NCBI GenBank assembly: GCA_022494885.1
Contig: JAGVSM010003544.1
Span: forward strand, 186,001 to 250,000
Direction: 5' to 3'
DNA length: 64,000 bases
DNA from: Micrasema longulum
Lineage: Eukaryota; Arthropoda; Insecta; Trichoptera; Brachycentridae
Shown: one piece after another, positions 57,337 to 64,000 of the stretch
How the letters are laid out: every line of letters starts with the position of its first letter
Position numbering within the stretch: the first letter of the stretch is position 1
Notes under the pieces: generated by a model
What the model was told of the DNA's origin: nothing
Databases searched by the model: none
Seen by the model: only the letters and a program-made list of their open reading frames with translations
Made by a program: the position numbers and the translations under genes

Positions 57337-58764
57337 ACATTATATTTCTGTTTTTTGTAATTTTAAAAATATGATCTTTCAACATCAACAATTATTTTTA
57401 ATTTGTCATGATAAATGTAGATTTTTAAAGAGATGAGATAAATTTATGTTTAAAATCTCTTAATTTTGTAATATTTTGAGTATGTCCTAATTTTTATAGA
57501 CCAATTGTATGCCTCGAATAGTTTTATTTATTGGGATTTTCAAAAATATCATTAATTTGGGTGGTTTTTATGTTAGTAATTGATATTTTTTTCATTTTTT
57601 AAAATAAAAAAGCTCATTGAAAGTTTAATAATTTATTTGAATTTCCTGGAATAGAGAAGTAAATTAACATACTAGACATAGCTGAAATACCTATTCCGAA
57701 GAAAACAGCACTATGTCCCAAAATACTATAAAATAGTAGGAATTCTAATAAAATACTAGATTACTTAGAAAATGTACACCAACAATATATTTTTACAATT
57801 TTTAAAAACTTATGAATCCTTACCCAAGAATATGGCAAATAAACAAACTTTCAATTTGCTTTCCCGCAAAACTATCTTTCACGACTTAGTGCGTCTTACT
57901 TGGAGCAGTCGACATGTAGGATAGGTGGACTTTCATCAACTGGGGGTCAATCCGGCCACAAACCACTCAATCCCACCAACCACTTGCGTAACCAATATGT
58001 CCTTATTTTTAAAAATATATTTATAACTTAATATACTTCATTCATACTCGGTTTTTAAATTAAACTTTTTGATTAAAAAATAAACAAAATATAAATACGT
58101 GTAATTCACACTAGTCAGTACTGTGTGGTACTTAACGGTACTCTGTGTCAGTTTCATTAGACCGTGTTCTAAAACAGACATTTTCCAAATACTTTTTATT
58201 TTGTTTTTTCTACATCGGAAATGACCTTTTTCTTGTTTTTCTTCATTTGCATTAAGAGAGGAAGCTGCAAGCAATGATTCGATCATTTAAGAAAATAAAT
58301 ATTTTTTTCTACATTTTGTGAAAATGACAGTTTCAAGAACACTCTTCCCTACTTCGACGTTTCTAACTCATTTTCACAATTTAGAGACACTATTAGATAA
58401 TACAAGAAAGTTACGTTAATGTTCTACAAAAAAATACCAGCGCCGAGACATTTTGTAGGTTCTCTTAAAAAACATAAAATTACATTTAAAGGAAATTATG
58501 TTTAAAAAACCTTACAAATCTCCGATAAAAACTAAATTGGCAATTAATCTTTGAAAAAAGTCGGAGCTTTAACAGAATCTAGTCACATTAGAGTCTTGAA
58601 ACACTCTTCGTCTTGATAAACGTCCTTAGCAAATGAATATGGGAAGGAGTGTTGAAAGGAATTACTTTAGGTTTAGGGCTAATTCATTTTCATATTATAC
58701 CATGTGTTTAACTATTGTTTGGATATGTTTGTACATTCGTACAATAATAATTTACAGTCGACCG
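57337..58764. other. No recognised gene
   Basis: AT-rich. An 82-codon minus-strand frame (58038-58286) has basic, protein-like composition (HFRCRKNKIKSIWKMSVLEH) but no identified family. A GC-richer strip at 57895-57990 has no ORF. Confidence 0.4.
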
Positions 58765-59088
58765 TGCTTTATCGGCCCTTTGGGCCTTAATTGATCAATT
58801 AAAATCTCACCCCTTTGAACCTCATAATTAATTTTTTGCTTTTAGGAGCAATTTAAATATAATAATGAACCGGGTTGAAGTCCTATGGCTAGTGTCGTGG
58901 ATCCAAGAATCAGCGGTTCAAGCTTTGAACCCCGCTCTACCACGATTGAGTTCTCATTTTCTAATAAATTTATTGTTTGGGTAAACCATAAAAACACAAA
59001 TAATAGAAAAAGAAAAAAATAATAATGTCAATCAGAATAATACTACTAAAACCACACAGTTATTATATCTAAGTTTAGTTTAATATCC

Positions 59089-59190
59089 CGGCGGCCTCCG
59101 TAGTGTAGTGGTTAAGACATTTTACTCACGCGTGGAGGGGTTTGGGTTCGATTCTTGGTGAGAACGCAAAAAGTTAAATGAGATATATTT
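59089..59190 (+). mobile_element. tRNA-derived SINE, copy S4
   Basis: The best-preserved A box (ccgtagtgtagtggttaaga) and a B box gggttcgattcttgg at 59142-59156. The body is cut short after about 30 bp and runs into AT-rich sequence. Confidence 0.82.
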
Positions 59191-59340
59191 TAAAAAAATG
59201 AATAATTGGTAGGGTTTCTAACTGTTTTATTATTTTATTTTTTTAAATTACACCGCATACCAAACACTATTTTTTTCAGTTTTCTCAGAAAGTTACTTAT
59301 TCTGTCTGTTATAACAATTATTATTTATTTTAATGTACCG

Positions 59341-59500
59341 TAGGAGGCCAGGAGGCCCAATTACAGTGGTGAATTGTAGCGCAGAATAGTCAGACTTGAG
59401 TAAAATCACATTTTAAATTTGTGTATTCTCACCGGGAATCGAACCCGGAGCTTTACGTTCGCGAGTCAGGCGTCTTAACAACTGCACCACAGAGGCCGCC
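59341..59500 (-). mobile_element. tRNA-derived SINE, copy S5
   Basis: Minus-strand head ggcctctgtggtgcagttgt, B box ggttcgattcccggtg, then a full body ending ccactgtaattgggcctcct. This is the most complete copy and a good reference for the family. Confidence 0.87.
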
Positions 59501-60510
59501 TATTATGTTGGATATATTAAGCCTACATATATTATTACGAATACTACTTATCCCTCGATCGTACATAGTATTGAATTATCTCGTAGTTTCTATATTATTC
59601 CATGGAATGTCAGTAGATTTACATAAATAATTGTGATTTCACTGTCATTCGTCATTGAAGTTATGAAGATATGAAAAATAAAGGATGAAATTCAACATGT
59701 TTAAACAGAAATTAACCCATTTTATATGGCAAACATACCTTCATTTCTGTATTAAAACGTAAAATTACTTTTATATTTAAATAAGACCAAAGTAAACCAT
59801 ATTTTCACGCCATTACAAACAAACTAACACAAAGTTATATCACTATAACAATTTAAAAAAGCGTCTGGATTTTATAACAATATTTTGTTTTTGAAGTAAT
59901 ATTTTTGTGTGTATAATGTTTATAAGTTGAGGTATAACTATGTGTTCAAATTTTATTTGTTTAACTATCTAAATAAATACACTACATTAAATTACATACT
60001 TCTAAACGTAAACAATACTCGGATTTCAGGCATTATGCGCATAACATAACCTCAAATGTTTGACTAAACAGCGTGTTCCTTTGCACCAGTACGGTGATGA
60101 GAAAAAATACAGTAATCGGACGCGTGTGTATTCGACCAATCTTTGCAACGCTTTGCAAACCAGTCCGGTGATGATAGAGATAGCGAACAAACAAAACGAT
60201 TTAGGACTCATGAGTATTACTATAAGTGACACGTTGAACATCGCACGACACCGTGAAATAACATAGGTTGGATTCATAAATACATTTGAAAAAAAATCAT
60301 TTAATTTCTCAAAAGACAGGTAAAAACACAAAGCAGTACACCATGAGGCCAACTAATCTATACTCGATTTCTTTTAGCGAAATTTTCACCCACGAGCAGA
60401 AACTAAATAAAAACTAAAAATGAAAATAATAAAAATGTATTAACCCACCCTTATTTTACCGGACTAAGCGGATTTGGCGTGATACGTGTAAAACGTGCCC
60501 TGACAGGCAT

Positions 60511-61555
60511 ACTAAATCATGTTTATTATATAATATACTTCTTTACCTCTGTTATATTTATATTTGTTGTATTTTTGTTATGTATCATGAAGGTAAAATG
60601 ACCAGTTGTCCGAGTGATCGAGGTAAAGCGTATGAAGTAACACAACTGACGCTTAACATTATCGTTTTCTAACCTCAGTATTAAATATCGAGCGGCTTGC
60701 GTTCGCAGTCGGCGTTCCGTCAACAAAGCGATCTGGCAAATAGAAACGCAACAAAACCTCCTCACAACTAATCTGGACCTGTCGATCTTTTACCGACCTC
60801 TCTCAAGATGCACGGTTCCCCATTTTCCGCCACGACCATTATGAGTTTTCAATCATTTCTATTATAGTTAAGAGACTCATTAGTCGCAATCGAGAATTCC
60901 CATTTATCTAACGACTGATTGGTAAAGTGCAGTCACGATAACTGAGTGGGATCTGGAATTTATTCGAATACTGATTTTGATGGAACTGAAGACGCGACGC
61001 GCAGATTGTTTGTCGAATGTTCTCCGCGGGAGGTTGTCACGTCGCGTCGCGTCGCTTGCATCAGTACGTCTTGTTCAATTAAAGCGATTTATTTAAAAAC
61101 GGATAGTTACATATTTGATGTTTTCCATAACCAACTTTGGATATTAAAATGGAGCGTATAAAATAATAATGCTGATTACACCTAAGAGATTATAGTCACG
61201 AAACGAGCAAAGTAAACATATTACATTCCTCTATCATATTGGAGTTTACTAAAAAAAGGTAATAAAAAGTTTATTTTCGTGCCTACTTCAGTTTATAGAT
61301 CCCTTTTAATGTTTACGGGCGTCGTAAAATCTGATACGTAATTACCTACTGGGTCGAAGTATCCTCGTGTCACCTCACGAAACGGAGAAGCAATACGTAC
61401 TAACTTCACTAACTTCAGCCCACACCCAGCGTCAGCTGCCGTCTATAAATAATTATTATTTATTAAAATTACATTATATAGCCTTTTCAAGTGTTTTTTA
61501 TTAAACACAAAAAAAATTGGGAAGTAGCAACTTTTTGCCCTTATTTGAGTTTTTC
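60511..61555. other. GC-richer non-repeat stretch, no gene proven
   Basis: Between 60600 and 61080 and at 61370-61440 CpG and GC rise (gacgcgacgcgcag at 60990, cgtcgcgtcgcgtcgc at 61038). Frames on both strands (60026-60352, 60526-60765, 60946-61161) have no recognised domain. It could be unique regulatory DNA. Confidence 0.35.
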
Positions 61556-61696
61556 GAGTTGCAGATCCTTACTTAATAATTATTTTAAATTGGTAAATTC
61601 TTCTTCCTATTTTTTTTTTTGGTGAAAAAAGTTAAATGAAACTGAGAAGAAGAATTTACCAATTTATAATAACTATTAAGTAAAGATATGCAACTC
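61556..61696. repeat. Long hairpin, 53-bp arms
   Basis: Arms 61556-61608 and 61643-61696 are about 90 percent complementary by eye and share attggtaaattcttcttc. The loop is 34 nt and T-rich. It could be a small MITE, or a transcribed hairpin if a promoter exists. Confidence 0.85.
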
Positions 61697-62809
61697 ACAT
61701 ACGAGAGGCATACCTACGTGTAAAAATTAGAAAGTGTAAAAATAGTTAATTACTCTCTAAAATAAAGATTATGTTCACGAATATGTTTCATACATGAAAA
61801 CTATTTTTTTTAATTAAAAAAAAAAAACTAATACTTAATCTAAAGTCTTAAAATCTACTTACATTTACAAAATGTATAAATATGGCATAATCTAGGCGGA
61901 AATGGCAAGTGTGACATCGCGAGTCAGGAGAGGCAACACTGCTTGCTTCTTAAATGCCTGCTTTTGTTGTAGGAACACATCGACAGTACCGTTTAGTGAG
62001 ATTTCGTTCACTGTTCTGAGGATCCTTGGCAGAGGGAAAAAGAATCCGATGTTTTTTTATAATTTCCCACAGCAAAGACAGGATTGGTACGCAAGTTACG
62101 GCGAGGTACATTAAGGTTTATCTAAGCGAGGATATCATGGGTATTGCGAGACAATGTACTAGTATTGCAAACAAATGCAAGATTTATTATTTTCTCTCGT
62201 TGGTAGTAGAGGGATGTTAAAATATTCTATACGAGTAAAACCTTTAAAGAACTTTATGAAAGTCACGAAAAAGACCTTTCATCTCAAAAAGCTATTAAAT
62301 ACATGTACATTAAAATATGAAACAGACACGGAAAATATTTTTATTGCTTTCATTATTCTTCGTCAAGTTTTATAAGTTCGTTTTAAATGGAATTTTTTCC
62401 ATTAGTGTTGAGTCTGTGTACTAAGAATATGTATCACACAGTGAGACTTTCCAAAGATTAAGAATATTACTCTTGATTGAATGAAATACGAAGCAGCTTT
62501 ACCTAAAAATAAAGTAAACAATAAATAAATTTGTTTGTATTAAACCTTCTCCTTTTTGATAACGTTGTTCATTTTGTAGACTATTTATAAATATTTTTTA
62601 AAAATACAAAAAATACTTTATAAGCAAAAAATTTAAAGCAAAAAAACAAAAAACATAAATAAAAAAAGTATTGTGTTTTATCAATGAATAAATAACCATT
62701 TTTCAATAAATACCCATTTTATCTGGTTTGGTTGAGTTTTTTTTTTTTATAAATACTTTGTTTCAATCAAAGCATTAATTATTTTTTAACAAAATGAACG
62801 TACGTTCAT
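61697..62809. other. No recognised gene
   Basis: Overlapping plus frames 61902-62114, 62026-62220 and 62175-62375 carry a slightly GC-richer sequence that could be a decayed coding piece, but no motif is recognised. An 18-bp palindrome lies at 62793-62810. Confidence 0.35.
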
Positions 62810-62960
62810 TATTTTTTATGTATACAGTATTATTTCTGTGCTCTTTTATTTGAATCTTAATTAAAACTAATGTCTGAGCACCCGATGGTAAAGTTTTATT
62901 CAATAGAGACAAAAATGTTTTCATGCTTTATATTTTTATTTTTACAATGCATAAATAAAA
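62810..62960 (+). repeat. Interspersed repeat of unknown class, copy 2
   Basis: Reverse-oriented partner of 12300-12520. The shared 24-base block lies at about 62863-62886 (ctaatgtctgagcacccg). The flanks gtatacagtattat and ttttattcaatagagacaaa also correspond. Confidence 0.6.
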
Positions 62961-63623
62961 AATGAAAAAAATATTTTCTGGAATCATAATTTTTATTTTA
63001 AAATTGTAAATGAAAAAAACCTAATACTTTCCTACCTCGTTAGTATATACTAACTTCGTTTATGGTTAAATTATCAAACTATTTGATTACAAAGTATAAA
63101 GTTTATTTAATTTGTTGTTTTTTTTTTTATTACAAATATAAAATGATGTATTGAAAATTTAAAATATGGTTATTTTTTTAAAGAGGAAACCAATGTCAGT
63201 GGTTAAAATACATTTGATTTTCAATACAAAAGTACAAAATCATTATACTTACAGAGGAATATTTTTATTTCATGAAATGAACAAAGGAAATAAAAAGTGC
63301 CGCCAGGAATACGAAATATTGAAGAAAGAGGTTGAAAAGTCGGTTTTTTTTAGTGACACTCTTTGATAACGCTGAATATTTTTTTGTACTTGCAAAATAA
63401 TTACTAATCAAAATAAAAAAAGACGTCCCTCCCTCTATAAAAACAATAATTATTTTTACTTTTACGTGATGGGAAACGTAAGCAAGTTATATTATGTTTA
63501 TTTTTTTTAATAAACAAAACTAAAAAAAATAAAAGGGTTCAGGATCGTTTAGAAATACTGTTGTTTTATTTATTTATCTAAACCAAATAAACTACTTATA
63601 CCGAATATTTATTGACATATATT
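62961..63623. other. No gene seen
   Basis: AT-rich. The 66-codon frame 63166-63366 has no recognised domain. Confidence 0.45.
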
Positions 63624-63762
63624 TGGTGGATTCCGCGGTGTTGACTGATACACTTGTCTGATTCCCGGTCAGATTCTAAAAATTGGATGCAAATTTACTC
63701 AATCCTGAGTGTTTTGTTCTGTTATCACCACTGTAATTTGTCTTTCTGGGCCCGTATTAGAA
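63624..63762 (+). mobile_element. tRNA-derived SINE, copy S6
   Basis: A shortened head (ggtggattccgcggtgttga, then gattcccggtcag; the middle of the tRNA part is deleted). A body follows with actcaatcctgagtgttttg, ccactgtaatttg and a distal gggcccg corresponding to gggcctcctgg of S5. It stands alone, outside the composite repeats, which shows that the SINE moved independently. Confidence 0.75.
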
Positions 63763-64000
63763 CCCTGATAAGTTTATTAAGTTATATCTTACTGTCTTTA
63801 AAGAAAAATCCAATATTCTTTATGAAAAAAATATATTCGATGATTTTAAGATGCTTTGAAAATTGTCATTTTCGTACATGAAATACGAATTTTCTAATAT
63901 TTAAAAAAATCTTTATAGGCAATTCTCTGAAGGTTTTTTATAATTTCCTCGTAGTTTTTTTTGTGTTAATAGCAAATTAAAAACAATATGAAATAAATAG
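63763..64000. other. AT-rich end of window
   Basis: No feature seen in the last 240 bp. Confidence 0.5.

Larger units (their letters stand above)
58765..60510 (+). repeat. Composite repeat, copy B (contains S4 and S5)
   Basis: Aligns with 44445-46760 through gggcctta and tcacccctttga (58790-58820), SINE pair S4/S5, ctaacacaaagt (59825), ccagtccg (60163), caccatgaggccaactaatc (60342), ctcgatttcttttag and a last block with ttattttaccgg (60450). It has an insertion of about 65-75 bp at 58885-58955 that includes a near-palindromic ggttcaagctttgaacc, and lacks the 13-bp tandem array of copy A. Confidence 0.75.

Overview
This window looks like eukaryotic, most likely arthropod, intergenic or intronic DNA. 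It is AT-rich and contains no intact host gene, rRNA, mitochondrial gene or prokaryotic operon that I can recognise. It holds many broken non-LTR retrotransposons (LINEs), Penelope-like element (PLE) fragments, a tRNA-derived SINE family, fold-back/MITE-like elements, a TIR element and simple tandem repeats. The insect/arthropod assignment is an inference from the LINE protein types (RTE-like, CR1/Jockey-like), the GIY-YIG PLE, and a transposase-like remnant with a GDSMH..IE C-terminal signature. L-A, L-B and so on are local labels for LINE copies, not database names.

Layout: 1-1158 L-A 3' fragment (-); 1160-2770 L-B (+); 3053-3267 fold-back element, second copy at 39469-39770; 4085-5700 L-C (-); 5965-9190 L-D, an almost full-length RTE-type LINE (-); 10110-10640 LINE tail (-); 10728-11334 a 14-bp minisatellite split by a LINE 3' end; 11350-12100 LINE linker; 13480-14745 L-F with its RT deleted; 16425-17060 perfect hairpin and degenerate tandem repeat; 18860-19500 L-G (-); 19560-20160 LINE endonuclease; 20215-20430 L-F 3' end (-); 20640-23275 the longest L-A copy (+) with a short nested insertion; 23775-24775 two LINE remnants (-); 26040-26160 PLE-like terminus; 27080-27465 L-A 3' end; 28115-31165 L-J (+) interrupted by a 1.56-kb TIR element; 31735-33060 L-K (+); 35090-37385 a duplicated unknown repeat; 37600-39000 a GC-rich pocket; 39925-40560 L-L (-); 44165-46760 and 58765-60510 two diverged copies of a composite repeat of about 2 kb carrying oppositely oriented tRNA-derived SINEs; 51334-51862 a 195-bp inverted repeat of PLE-type termini inside L-I (-); 55642-56192 a 5'-truncated PLE with target-site duplication; 56460-57336 transposase-like remnant; 61556-61696 hairpin; 63624-63762 another SINE copy.

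The most interesting signal is a shared motif at the PLE-type termini (51391-51433 minus, 51763-51805 plus, 56101-56145 plus, and a weaker one at 26065-26106 plus). It reads core-GA, then U, then a short stem II hairpin, then GAA, then a self-complementary 4, 6 or 8 nt word, then Y. This is the layout of a type I hammerhead ribozyme whose stem III has no loop and could close only between two RNAs. Hammerheads in PLEs are known; the graded palindromes and the extra U beside stem II are what I would check here.

Coding entries are remnants with stops or frameshifts. They do not act as a pathway; the layout records successive and nested insertions.
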